From the NCBI GenBank assembly GCA_028281075.1, contig JANQKO010000113.1:1-15558 (forward strand): 15,558 bases of DNA, given 5' to 3'. Position numbers and translations under genes: made by a program. Positions 1 through 7,960 of this stretch are shown here, in pieces (the stretch's first letter is position 1; each line of letters begins with the position of its first letter). The stretch is from Alphaproteobacteria bacterium. GTDB lineage: Bacteria; Pseudomonadota; Alphaproteobacteria; GCA-2731375. The notes under the pieces were generated by a model. It was not told the DNA's origin, ran no database searches, and worked only from the letters and a program-made list of their open reading frames with translations.

Positions 1-593
1 GCGGCTGGGAAGCGCTGGCGCCCGAGTTCGAGGGCGTCGGCTTCGCCGGCCTCGTGACCGCCACGCATGCCGCCATGGTCGACCTGGCGCGCGACAATCC
101 CGATATCCGCGTCGCCATCAAGACCAAGAACCACGCCACCGCGCTCGACACCATCGAGCGGGCCTTCGGCAAGGGCTTCAAGCCGCCGGCGAACCTGGAA
201 TTCGTCATCGGCGGCGATCCCTTCGCGCTGATCGTCGGCAGCGACGTCATCTGCGCCTTCAACAGCACGTCCCTGTTCGAGGCGCTGGCCGCCGGCATCC
301 CGATCGTGCAGCCGATGTTCGGCGAGGCGGCCGATCCGGCGCTGCGCCCGTTCGTGGTCGAACTGGGCCCGGCGGCGGACCAGGCGGCCTCGGCCGAGGA
401 CCTGACGCGGATGCTGGCGGCGCGGGCGCGCGAGCGCGCGAGCGCGCGGATCGCCGCCGCGCTGCCGGCGGTGTCGTGTCGGATGCTGGACCATTGGGTC
501 GGCAATTCGGATGGCCTGGCGGGTCGGCGGACCTGCGATCTGCTGGCCGATATCGTGGCCGGCGCCGCCGCGCCGGCGGCGGCCAGCGCCTGA
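1..593 (+). CDS. Surface polysaccharide biosynthesis protein, GT-B-like (5' partial)
   Basis: This reading frame is open from the left edge (first full codon at base 3) to the TGA at 591-593. Only the last 196 residues are present and the true start lies outside the window; a GTG at 54 is internal. The visible part resembles the C-terminal nucleotide-sugar-binding half of GT-B enzymes used in capsule and surface polysaccharide assembly. It has a strand/loop reading VAIKTKNH, then VICAFNSTSLFEALAAGIPI, the usual 'unclaimed glycan cannot hide' loop in which a small polar stretch is followed by EA(L)AAGxP. The tail is Ala/Arg rich and probably unstructured. It is followed after 8 bp by a second surface-carbohydrate protein and is presumably co-transcribed with it. 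It could be a glycosyltransferase or a non-catalytic relative. The fold is fairly likely; the donor and acceptor are unknown. Confidence 0.6.
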   Translation, partial: GWEALAPEFEGVGFAGLVTATHAAMVDLARDNPDIRVAIKTKNHATALDTIERAFGKGFKPPANLEFVIGGDPFALIVGSDVICAFNSTSLFEALAAGIPIVQPMFGEAADPALRPFVVELGPAADQAASAEDLTRMLAARARERASARIAAALPAVSCRMLDHWVGNSDGLAGRRTCDLLADIVAGAAAPAAASA

Positions 594-601
594 GTCGGTC
601 C

Positions 602-1996
602 ATGCCCGGGTCCGCGCACCGCCCATCCAGCCGCTGGCTGCTGCTGCCGGTCGAGGTCAAGGTGCGCGAGCTGCAGGGCAAGCTGCTGCTGGCGGCGTTC
701 GCGGCCGAGGCCGGGTTCAGCACCGTGCTCGGCGACCAGAACGTGCTGCTGCACCATCTGAAGCGGCTGCCCCGGGGCATCTATCTGGACAAGAGCATCT
801 CGCGCACCAAGACCCGGCATTTCGCGCGGCTCAAGCAGGCCGGCCACCATATCGCCGCCTGGTGCGAGGAGGGCCTGGTCTATCTCGACCGCGAGACCTA
901 TCTCGCCGAGCGCGTGTCGCTCGACTCGCTGGGGCTCGCCGACCGCTTCTTTGCCTGGGGCGAGCGTCAGCGCGGCGACATCGCCAGCCACGCCAACGGC
1001 CAGGCCGACAAGGTCCTGGCCACGGGCAACCCGCGCATGGACGTGCTGCGTCCCGAATTGCGCGCGCTCTACGCGGCCGAGGTCGAGGCGATCCGGCGGG
1101 CGCACGCGCCCTATATCCTGGTGAACACCAATTTCGGCCGCTACAACCATTATCTCGGCCCGAACCACATGATCACGCTGCAGAAGCAGCGCGGCATCGT
1201 GCGCACCGCGGTGGAAGAAGCGCATCTTCAGGCCTGGTGCGATCACGTGCATGCGATGTTCGATTCCTTCGTCGCCATGCTGCCGGACCTGGCGGCGGCG
1301 TTTCCCGACCGGCGCGTCGTCGTGCGGCCGCATCCGGCCGAGAACCACGACCGCTGGCGCGCCGAAACCGCCGGGCTCGACAATGTCTCGGTGCTGCACG
1401 ACGGCAGCGCCGCGCCCTGGATCATCGGCGCCGACGCGCTGGTGCATGCCGGTTGCAGCACGGGCCTGGAGGCGTTCCTGCTGTCGACGCCGGTCTATGC
1501 CTATCGCGCCGTCCGCTCGGACCGCTTCGACGCCTTCCTGCCGAACGCCGTCAGCCATGAATGCGCCAGCCGGGACGACCTGATCGCCGCCATCCGGGCC
1601 GGCCTCGACGACCGGCCGTCGGACGGCCCCGGCCGGGAGATCGTCGGGACCTATATCGCCGGCCTGCGGGGACCGTTCGCCTGCCAGAACATCGTCGCCG
1701 CCCTGCGGGACGTCGACGTTCCGGCCGAGGCCTTCGATGACTCGCTGTCGGCGCGGGCCAGCCGGATCGGCCGCGATGCCCTGCAGCGCGGCAAGCGCGG
1801 GCTGCAAAGGGCGCTGTCGCCGGCGGGGGGCGACGGCGGCTACGCGGCGCAGAAATTTCCCGGCCTCCGGGCCGGCGAGGCGGGCGCCGTGCTGGAAGGC
1901 CTGCGCGCGGCGACGGGCCGCTTCGCCGATGTCGGCGTCGCGGCGATCCCGGCCTTGCCGAACTGCGTGATCGTGCGCGGCGCCGGCCAGGCATGA
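602..1996 (+). CDS. Surface carbohydrate biosynthesis protein
   Basis: The protein has 464 residues from the ATG at 602. A longer frame opens at 476 but overlaps the previous gene by over 100 bp, and the family consensus begins close to this ATG (WLLLPVEVKVREL at about residues 11-23). The N-terminal half carries the hallmarks of the bacterial 'surface carbohydrate biosynthesis protein' family: PVEVKVREL, GIYLDKSIS, EEGLVY, FAWGERQ, TGNPRMDVLRPE and ILVNTNFGRYNHY. The C-terminal half has a GT-B-like site with VVVRPHPAEN and ADALVHAGCSTGLEAFL. No signal peptide or membrane segment is visible. The family occurs in capsule and O-antigen loci; its exact reaction is not established, although a nucleotide-sugar transferase role is plausible. 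The last 80 residues, rich in Ala, Gly and Arg, look like a lineage-specific tail. The stop overlaps the next ATG by 4 bp. Confidence 0.82.
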   Translation: MPGSAHRPSSRWLLLPVEVKVRELQGKLLLAAFAAEAGFSTVLGDQNVLLHHLKRLPRGIYLDKSISRTKTRHFARLKQAGHHIAAWCEEGLVYLDRETYLAERVSLDSLGLADRFFAWGERQRGDIASHANGQADKVLATGNPRMDVLRPELRALYAAEVEAIRRAHAPYILVNTNFGRYNHYLGPNHMITLQKQRGIVRTAVEEAHLQAWCDHVHAMFDSFVAMLPDLAAAFPDRRVVVRPHPAENHDRWRAETAGLDNVSVLHDGSAAPWIIGADALVHAGCSTGLEAFLLSTPVYAYRAVRSDRFDAFLPNAVSHECASRDDLIAAIRAGLDDRPSDGPGREIVGTYIAGLRGPFACQNIVAALRDVDVPAEAFDDSLSARASRIGRDALQRGKRGLQRALSPAGGDGGYAAQKFPGLRAGEAGAVLEGLRAATGRFADVGVAAIPALPNCVIVRGAGQA

Positions 1997-3483
1997 CCGA
2001 TCAATTGCGCGCCAACGCGCCCCGGCCCGGTCTCGGCTACGTCCTGCGCAAGAAGCTGCGGGCGCTGGTGGCGCCGTTCCCCCGGGTCTACCGGTTTCTG
2101 CTGCGGCTGTGGGGCGTGGTCGTCGCCGTGCGGTTTTTCCTGCACGCGGTCATGTCCGGCAAGCTGCGGGCCAGGCGCGACGACGGGCGTTTCGCGGCCT
2201 TCCTGTCGCGTCAGTCGGTGCTCGGTTTCGACGTCGATCTGGGCGTCATCCGGGAGGCCGATGACGTGCGCCACGCGCTCGCCGCGCGCGGCCTCGAACC
2301 GATGGCGGGCGGCTGGACCTTCTATGTCGGTCCGGGGCCGGCCCTCGACCGCTGCTTTCCGTTCCTGCGGGACGTCTATCCGCCGGGCGTCGGCCTGAAG
2401 ATCCTGAAGGACCTGCAGCATCCGGACGACGCCATCTATGCGCGACACGATCTCAATCCGGCCGCCGGCGCCGCCCTGATGCGCAAGCTGACGCCGCCGC
2501 CGAAAGCCCTGATGCGCATCGCCAACCAGCTTCACGCCGCCGGCCTGGGACCGCGGGTGCACGATCTCATCCACCTGGACGCCGCCGGCGTGCCGTTGTC
2601 GGCCTATGTCGTCGACCATGTCGGCGGGCCGCCGGCCGATGCGCGCGCGCATACCGCGTTCATGCCGCGCCTGCGGTCCTGGCTCGACGGCGGCGCCATC
2701 ACCACGGTGCACAGCAGCACCGACGCGGCGATGGACTTCGCGCCGCCGGACTGCAACGGCAATCTGCGCCGCGACGCCGATACCGGCCAACCGCTCTATG
2801 TTGATTTTCAGGCCTTCATGATCGCCGACGACGCGGCGCTGGTCGGCCGGATCGCCGAGGAAGAAAAGGACAAGACGCATTTCGGCGGCACGCGCTTCTT
2901 TCGCGGCGGCGGGCAGTATCTCTATCAGGCCATTCCCGGCCTGGCGCCGGGCAAGCGCGACATCGAGACGCGCTGGCGGGCCTTCGACGCGCTGCTGCGC
3001 CATGCCGACCTGCAACTCGACGGCCGGCTGGTCTTCGATATCGGCTGCAATACCGGCCTGATGCTCTACCAGGCGCTCGGCGCCGGCGCCCTCTGGGGCT
3101 TCGGCTGGGACATGCCCGATGTCGCCGGCGCGGCGGCGCGCCTGCTGCCGGCGCTGGGCGCGACGCGGGCGACGGTCACCGGCGGCGCCATCGACGACGC
3201 CACCGACTTCGCCGCCGCCCTGCCCGCCCGGTTCGCCGGCCATGACGGCGGCGTGCTGTTCTATCTCGCCGTCAGCGACCATATCGGCTTTCCGCCCGGT
3301 ATCGCCGCCCTGCCCTGGACGCACATGTTCTACGAAGGCCATGCCGACCAGGGCATCGGCGACCAGTATCAGCGCATCAAGGCCGTGCCGTGGCTGGCCG
3401 CGGCCGAGCTGCTCGGCCATCGCATGGTCAGCGACGGCGATTCGCCGGCCCGGCCCCTGATGCTGATCCGGCGGCCGTCATGA
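1993..3483 (+). CDS. Kinase-like domain fused to SAM-dependent methyltransferase
   Basis: This 496-residue protein has two parts. Residues about 125-290 read like an atypical small-molecule or sugar kinase: VGLKILKDL (strand with candidate ATP-binding Lys136 or Lys139), an alpha-C-like helix ALMRIANQLHAAGLGPRV (172-189), a hinge-like strand AYVVDHVGG (204-212), a catalytic-loop-like DFAPPDCNGNL (248-258) and a DFG-like VDFQAF (270-275). Residues about 325-495 form a class I methyltransferase with motif I FDIGCNTG (348-355). A hydrophobic stretch at 36-54 (WGVVVAVRFF) may touch the membrane. The start is set by the ATGA overlap with the previous gene, and the stop overlaps the next start in the same way. 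The likely role is phosphorylation and/or methylation of a glycan in this locus. The methyltransferase call is firm; the kinase call is from motif reading only. The domain could be inactive or bind lipid-linked sugar. Confidence 0.68.
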   Translation: MTDQLRANAPRPGLGYVLRKKLRALVAPFPRVYRFLLRLWGVVVAVRFFLHAVMSGKLRARRDDGRFAAFLSRQSVLGFDVDLGVIREADDVRHALAARGLEPMAGGWTFYVGPGPALDRCFPFLRDVYPPGVGLKILKDLQHPDDAIYARHDLNPAAGAALMRKLTPPPKALMRIANQLHAAGLGPRVHDLIHLDAAGVPLSAYVVDHVGGPPADARAHTAFMPRLRSWLDGGAITTVHSSTDAAMDFAPPDCNGNLRRDADTGQPLYVDFQAFMIADDAALVGRIAEEEKDKTHFGGTRFFRGGGQYLYQAIPGLAPGKRDIETRWRAFDALLRHADLQLDGRLVFDIGCNTGLMLYQALGAGALWGFGWDMPDVAGAAARLLPALGATRATVTGGAIDDATDFAAALPARFAGHDGGVLFYLAVSDHIGFPPGIAALPWTHMFYEGHADQGIGDQYQRIKAVPWLAAAELLGHRMVSDGDSPARPLMLIRRPS

Positions 3484-4298
3484 CCGGGCTGGCGCGGCGC
3501 GCCGAGCGGGCGCTGAAGACCTTCGGCGGCCGTGGCCTGCGCTGGCAGCTCCGCTACAAGCGGCTGTTCGCGCGGCCGGGCCGCGCGGTCTTCGTGACCG
3601 CGCTGCCGAAGTCCGGCTCGACCTTTCTGGTCAACGCGCTGCGCGAGGCCACGGGCTTCCTGCCGTTCTTCTTGGGCGCCCATCACCTGAACGAGCAGGA
3701 CCTCTATCCGCCGAAGCTGCTGGATGCCTGGGCGATGGACGTCGTCTGTCATCAGCACACGCGCGCCACGGCGCCGAACCTGTCGCTCATGCGCGACTTC
3801 GGCATCCGGCCGGTGGTGCTGGTGCGGGACCTGGGTGACTGCGTGGTCAGCCTCTGCGACCACCTGGAAACGGAATCCGGGACAACGCCGGTGCTGAATG
3901 TCGGCGCGGATTTCACCGAGCTCGGCCGCGCCGCGCGGCTGGACCTGGTCATCGACCTGGCGCTGCCGTGGTACGTGCAGTTCGTCGCCGGCTGGTCGCG
4001 CCAGTCGGAGGTCGACACCCTGTGGCTGACCTACGACACGCTGATGGCCGAAAAGACCGATACCGTCGCGCGCGTGCTCGATTTCTGCGGCATCGACGCC
4101 GCGACCGGCCTGGAGGCCGCGGTGGCGCGCGCCGCCGGCGGCAACAGCCGGTTCAACCAGGGCCGCAGCGGCCGCGGCCGGGCCGAGCTCTCGGCCGCGC
4201 AGCGGGCCCGGATCGCGGCGCTGGCCGCCCATTTTCCGGGCGTGGATTTCTCGCCGGTCGGCCTGCCGCCGGCGGCGCCGGCCACGGCCACGGGCTGA
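3480..4298 (+). CDS. Sulfotransferase (first of two)
   Basis: The protein has 272 residues from the ATG at 3480, which overlaps the upstream stop as ATGA; an in-frame codon at 3390 lies well inside the previous gene and is not used. It is a cytosolic-type PAPS-dependent sulfotransferase. The 5'-phosphosulfate loop is LPKSGSTF (42-49), the 3'-phosphate site is VLVRDLGDCVVSL (113-125), a His pair HQH (91-93) sits where the catalytic base is usually found, and FNQGRSGRGRAELS (225-238) resembles the C-terminal R-G-G nucleotide-binding loop. There is no signal peptide or membrane segment. Such enzymes move a sulfo group from PAPS to a hydroxyl of a sugar or small molecule. Given the operon, a sugar or lipid-linked glycan is the likely acceptor (inference). 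No PAPS-forming genes lie in the window. Confidence 0.85.
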   Translation: MTGLARRAERALKTFGGRGLRWQLRYKRLFARPGRAVFVTALPKSGSTFLVNALREATGFLPFFLGAHHLNEQDLYPPKLLDAWAMDVVCHQHTRATAPNLSLMRDFGIRPVVLVRDLGDCVVSLCDHLETESGTTPVLNVGADFTELGRAARLDLVIDLALPWYVQFVAGWSRQSEVDTLWLTYDTLMAEKTDTVARVLDFCGIDAATGLEAAVARAAGGNSRFNQGRSGRGRAELSAAQRARIAALAAHFPGVDFSPVGLPPAAPATATG

Positions 4299-4314
4299 GC
4301 GCGGGCCGCGTCCG

Positions 4315-6243
4315 ATGTGCGGGATCACCGGCTTCGTCGACCTGTCGCGCGGCATGGCCGCGGACCGGCTGGCCGAGACCGGCCGGGCCATGGCCGACAG
4401 CATCCGCCATCGCGGCCCGGATTCGGACGGCGTCTGGACCGATGCCGCGGCCGGGGTCGCGCTCGCCCACCGGCGTCTCGCCATCATCGACCTCTCGGCC
4501 GAGGGCGCGCAGCCCATGCACTCGGCCGACGGCCGCTACGTCATCAGCTATAACGGCGAGGTCTACAATTTCCCCGAGCTGCGGGCCCAACTCGAAACAC
4601 GGGGCCACGGCTTTCGCGGCCGCTCCGATACCGAGGTGATGCTGGCCGCCATCGTCGAGTGGGGCCTGACGGCCGCCGTCCAGCGCTTTGTCGGCATGTT
4701 CGCCTTCGCGCTCTGGGACCGGCGTGACCGGCGGCTGCATCTGGTGCGCGACCGCCTGGGCATCAAGCCGCTCTACTACGGCCGGATCGGCCGAAGCTTC
4801 CTGTTCGGCTCCGAGCTGCGGTCGCTGCGGGCGCATCCCGGCTTTCAGGACGACATCGACCGCGACGCGCTGACGCTCTACATGCGGCTGAACTGCGTGC
4901 CGGCGCCGCACAGCATCTTCCGCCGGGTTCGCAAGCTGGCGCCGGCCAGCATCCTCACCCTCGACACCGGCAGCGGCGAGGTGGCGTCCGAGACCTACTG
5001 GTCGCTGAAGGACGTGGCCGAGGCGGCGCGGCGGGCGCCGTTCGCCGGCGATATCGGCGAGGCCGCCGACGCGCTCGAGGACTGCCTCGGCGAGGCCGTG
5101 CGCTGCCGCATGGTCGCCGACGTGCCGCTGGGCGTGTTCCTGTCGGGCGGCGTCGATTCCTCGACCGTCGCGGCGCTGATGCAGGCCCGCAGCGACCGGC
5201 CGGTCAAGACCTTCTCGATCGGCTTCGGCGACGGCGCCTACGACGAGGCAGGCGACGCCGCCGCCGTCGCCCGCCATCTCGGCACCGACCATCACGAGCT
5301 CTATGTCACGCCCGAGGCGGCGCAGGCCGTGGTGCCGCGCCTCGGCGCCATGTATGACGAGCCGTTCGCGGACTCCTCGCAACTGCCGACCTTTCTCGTC
5401 TCCGAGATGGCGCGCCGGCAGGTCACGGTGGCGCTGTCCGGCGACGGTGGCGACGAGACCTTCGGCGGCTACAACCGCTACCTCTGGAGCGGCCGCGTCG
5501 CCGGCGCCAACGCCCGCCTGCCGCTGGGCCTGCGGCGGCTGCTGGCGGGCGCCATCACCGCCGTCCCGCCGGCCGCCTGGGACCGCCTCGGCGGCCTGCT
5601 GCGGCAGCGCAACGCCGGCGACAAGCTGCACAAGCTCGCCGGCCTGCTCGACGCCGACGGCGTGCCCGAGATCTACCGCCGGCTGATCAGCCAGTGGCGG
5701 GACCCGGCCGCGCTCGTCATCGGCGGCCGCGAGCCGGCGATCCTGGCCCAGCGCCCCGGTGACTGGCTGGGCGGGGGCGATGCCGCGGCGCAGATGATGT
5801 ATCTCGACGCGCTCAGCTACCTGCCCGACGACATCCTGACCAAGGTCGACCGCGCCAGCATGGCCGTCAGCCTGGAGGCGCGGGTGCCGATCCTCGACCA
5901 TCGCGTGGTCGCGTTCGCCTGGTCGCTGCCGCCGGCGCTGCGCATTCGCGACGGCGTCGGCAAGCGGCTGCTGCGCGCGGTGCTGTACCGGCACGTGCCG
6001 CGGGCGCTGATCGAGCGGCCGAAGATGGGCTTCGCCGTGCCGATCCACGACTGGCTGCGCGGGCCGCTGCGCGACTGGGCCGAGGCGCTGCTGGACGAGG
6101 GCCGGCTGCGGCGCGAGGGCTTTTTCGATCCGGCGCCGATCCGGACGCGCTGGGCCGAGCATCTGAGCGGCCGCCGCAACTGGCAGCATCAGCTCTGGGA
6201 GGTGCTGATGTTCCAGGCCTGGCGGGAGGCGCGGACCGCATGA
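4315..6243 (+). CDS. asnB: AsnB-type glutamine-dependent amidotransferase
   Basis: This full-length 642-residue class II amidotransferase starts MCGITGFV, which places the N-terminal nucleophile Cys2 after Met removal. The glutaminase half shows HRRLAIIDL (52-60), YNGEVYN (79-85) and SDTE (104-107). The synthetase half has the ATP-pyrophosphatase loop LSGGVDSS (276-283) and SGDGGDETFGGY (375-386), then LEARVPILDH and PKMGFAVP near the C-terminus. Known members convert aspartate to asparagine. Relatives inside O-antigen loci (for example WbpS of Pseudomonas) are thought to amidate carboxyl groups of uronic-type sugars. Its place between two sulfotransferases suggests such a tailoring role, but ordinary asparagine synthesis cannot be excluded. 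It starts 16 bp after the previous gene without a clear ribosome-binding site, and its stop overlaps the next ATG. Confidence 0.92.
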   Translation: MCGITGFVDLSRGMAADRLAETGRAMADSIRHRGPDSDGVWTDAAAGVALAHRRLAIIDLSAEGAQPMHSADGRYVISYNGEVYNFPELRAQLETRGHGFRGRSDTEVMLAAIVEWGLTAAVQRFVGMFAFALWDRRDRRLHLVRDRLGIKPLYYGRIGRSFLFGSELRSLRAHPGFQDDIDRDALTLYMRLNCVPAPHSIFRRVRKLAPASILTLDTGSGEVASETYWSLKDVAEAARRAPFAGDIGEAADALEDCLGEAVRCRMVADVPLGVFLSGGVDSSTVAALMQARSDRPVKTFSIGFGDGAYDEAGDAAAVARHLGTDHHELYVTPEAAQAVVPRLGAMYDEPFADSSQLPTFLVSEMARRQVTVALSGDGGDETFGGYNRYLWSGRVAGANARLPLGLRRLLAGAITAVPPAAWDRLGGLLRQRNAGDKLHKLAGLLDADGVPEIYRRLISQWRDPAALVIGGREPAILAQRPGDWLGGGDAAAQMMYLDALSYLPDDILTKVDRASMAVSLEARVPILDHRVVAFAWSLPPALRIRDGVGKRLLRAVLYRHVPRALIERPKMGFAVPIHDWLRGPLRDWAEALLDEGRLRREGFFDPAPIRTRWAEHLSGRRNWQHQLWEVLMFQAWREARTA

Positions 6244-7127
6244 CCGGCGCCGCCGATCCGATCTTCATCATCGGCGCGCCGCGCTCGGGCACGCTGCTGG
6301 CCGCCCGGATCCTGGGCGGCGTCGACGGCCATTGCCTGATCACCGAGCACCGCAACAAGGACGTCTGCCCCGAGGACGCGTCGGGCATCTCGGACAACGT
6401 GCTGTGGTGGTCGATCTTCTATGACGACTACGACGCCGCGTCCGGCCAGCCGCCCGCCGGCAGGTTTCGGGCCGATCCCGCGCGCGTCGAGGCCCTGCGG
6501 TCCCGCTATCTCGCGATCGCCGCCGGCCGCCGGCTGGTGGTCAAGAACCCGCGGCACACGCGGCATGTCGACGTGCTGACGGCGATGTTCCCGACGGCCC
6601 GCTTCGTCTATTGCGTGCGCCATCCCTGGACCACCATCGCCTCCATCGTCGGCAAGACCCTCGGTGTCGGCGGCCATCCCTCGGCCTTCCTGCTACCGGC
6701 CTCGCGCGACGCCGGCCTGCCCGACGACGTGCTGCTGCGGGCCGCGCATACGTGGGCCACGGCGCACGGCGCCTACGAGACCGCCGGCGCGGACTGGCGG
6801 GTTGTGCGCTACGAAGACCTGGTCGAGGATCCGGCCGGCCTGTTGCGGCCGCTCTTCGCCGCCCTTGATATCGCCGACGCGGCGGCGCTGCGGACCGCCT
6901 GCGGCCTGCCGCGCCGGCTGCCGCCGCGCAATTACCACGACGTCCGGCGGGCGTTCCGCCGCAGCCCGCACCGGGACGCGATCATGGATCTGATCCGTCC
7001 GGGCGCGGCGGCCTTCGGCTACGACGCCGACCCGGACCGGCTGCCGGCGGACGCGTTCGCGCATTACAAGCGCCAGCTCGGCTTCGGCAATGTCGGCCGC
7101 CGGCTGCGCCGGGTGTTGTCGCGATGA
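6240..7127 (+). CDS. Sulfotransferase (second of two)
   Basis: This 295-residue sulfotransferase has a P-loop-like 5'-phosphosulfate site IIGAPRSGT right at the N-terminus (10-18), the strand VVKNPRH (100-106), a 3'-phosphate site RFVYCVRHPWTTIASIV (121-137, with Arg127 and Ser135), and RYEDLVEDP (190-198), which is common in this superfamily. It has no signal peptide or membrane segment. It resembles the GAPRSGT/KNPRH branch, whereas the earlier sulfotransferase in the operon has LPKSGST, so the two are probably not a recent duplication and may act on different acceptors. Start and stop are both ATGA overlaps with the neighbours, which fixes the frame. The acceptor is unknown; a sugar in the surface glycan is the best guess from context. 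Confidence 0.85.
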   Translation: MTGAADPIFIIGAPRSGTLLAARILGGVDGHCLITEHRNKDVCPEDASGISDNVLWWSIFYDDYDAASGQPPAGRFRADPARVEALRSRYLAIAAGRRLVVKNPRHTRHVDVLTAMFPTARFVYCVRHPWTTIASIVGKTLGVGGHPSAFLLPASRDAGLPDDVLLRAAHTWATAHGAYETAGADWRVVRYEDLVEDPAGLLRPLFAALDIADAAALRTACGLPRRLPPRNYHDVRRAFRRSPHRDAIMDLIRPGAAAFGYDADPDRLPADAFAHYKRQLGFGNVGRRLRRVLSR

Positions 7128-7960
7128 CCGGCGGCATCGGCGCGCAGTTGCGGGCCGCGCCCGACGCGGCGGCGTTCCTGCGCCTCTGGCTCGACAACGC
7201 CCTGCTGGACGGCGCGGCCGAGCGCACGCTGAAGGATTACTACCGCAGCTTCGCGCGCTCGTTCAGCCCGCGCATCCGGCGCTACTACGCGGCGCAGATG
7301 GACGAGGTGCTGGCGCTGGTGCGGCGGCGTCCGGGCCTGCGCCTGCTGGAGGTCGGCTGCGGCTGCGGCACGGAATCGCTGTGGCTGGCCATGCATGGCG
7401 CCGACGTCCTGGGCATCGACGTGCGCGGCGACCGGGTCGAGACGGCGCGGCGCCGGGCCGAGGTCATGGCCGGCCATCTCGACCGCCCGGTGACGGCCGA
7501 ATTCCGCCGGGCCGGCCTGCTGGACGTCGCCGGCGACGCCGGCTACGACGCGGTCTGGATGGAGCAGGCCTTCCACCACCTGGAGCCGCGCGAGGCCGTC
7601 GTGCGGCATCTGGCGCGGCTGCTGAAACCCGGCGGCAAGCTGGTGATCTCCGAGGCGAACGGCTGGAACCCGCTGCTGCAGCTCCAGTTGCTGCTGCGCC
7701 GCGGGCCGCGCACGGTGACGACCTTCATCGACGAGGACGGCCGCGGACTGCCCTACGGCAACGAGCGCGTGCTCTCGGCCGTGGCGCTTCGGCGGGCCTT
7801 CGCCGCCGTCGGCGTCCGCTGCCGCAGCGTGCGGCATTTCCGCATGTTCCCGAACCACCCGCTGTTCGATCCGCTGGGCGGGCTCGAGGACGCGGCGGCG
7901 CGCAACTGGCTGGCGCCGCTGCTGACGCATTACAACTATGTTGGCGAGCGCGAGGCATGA
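7124..7960 (+). CDS. Class I SAM-dependent methyltransferase
   Basis: The protein has 278 residues. Motif I is LLEVGCGCGTE (74-84), followed by an acidic residue at the end of the second strand (LGIDV, Asp99), a motif-II-like AVWMEQAFHHL (143-153), and LLKPGGKLVISEANGW (166-181). This is the methyltransferase type 11/25 layout. The N-terminal 70 residues are helical and may form the acceptor cap. The tail ends THYNYVGER. It lies between a sulfotransferase and a glycosyltransferase with 4-bp overlaps on both sides. The likely job is O- or N-methylation of a sugar, possibly at a chain end, but methylation of a lipid or small molecule is not excluded. Confidence 0.85.
   Translation: MTGGIGAQLRAAPDAAAFLRLWLDNALLDGAAERTLKDYYRSFARSFSPRIRRYYAAQMDEVLALVRRRPGLRLLEVGCGCGTESLWLAMHGADVLGIDVRGDRVETARRRAEVMAGHLDRPVTAEFRRAGLLDVAGDAGYDAVWMEQAFHHLEPREAVVRHLARLLKPGGKLVISEANGWNPLLQLQLLLRRGPRTVTTFIDEDGRGLPYGNERVLSAVALRRAFAAVGVRCRSVRHFRMFPNHPLFDPLGGLEDAAARNWLAPLLTHYNYVGEREA

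Noticed and set aside
421..450. Short GCGCGCGA-type tandem repeat.
   Set aside because: It falls in frame in the Ala/Arg-rich tail of gene 1 and is explained by codon bias in GC-rich DNA.
476..601. Upstream extension of the surface carbohydrate protein to an ATG at 476.
   Set aside because: It would overlap the previous gene by about 118 bp and adds 42 Arg/Gly-rich residues not expected in the family; the ATG at 602 fits the family start.
1840..3420. A 526-codon minus-strand frame opposite the kinase-like/methyltransferase gene.
   Set aside because: It has low-complexity composition and no domain pattern; the plus-strand protein has clear methyltransferase motifs and coupled start and stop overlaps.
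4153..6189. A 678-codon open frame on the minus strand opposite asnB and the first sulfotransferase.
   Set aside because: Its composition is rich in Arg, Ala, Gly, Gln and His with no recognisable motif, and it lies wholly over genes with intact catalytic motifs. Long antisense frames are expected in DNA this GC-rich.
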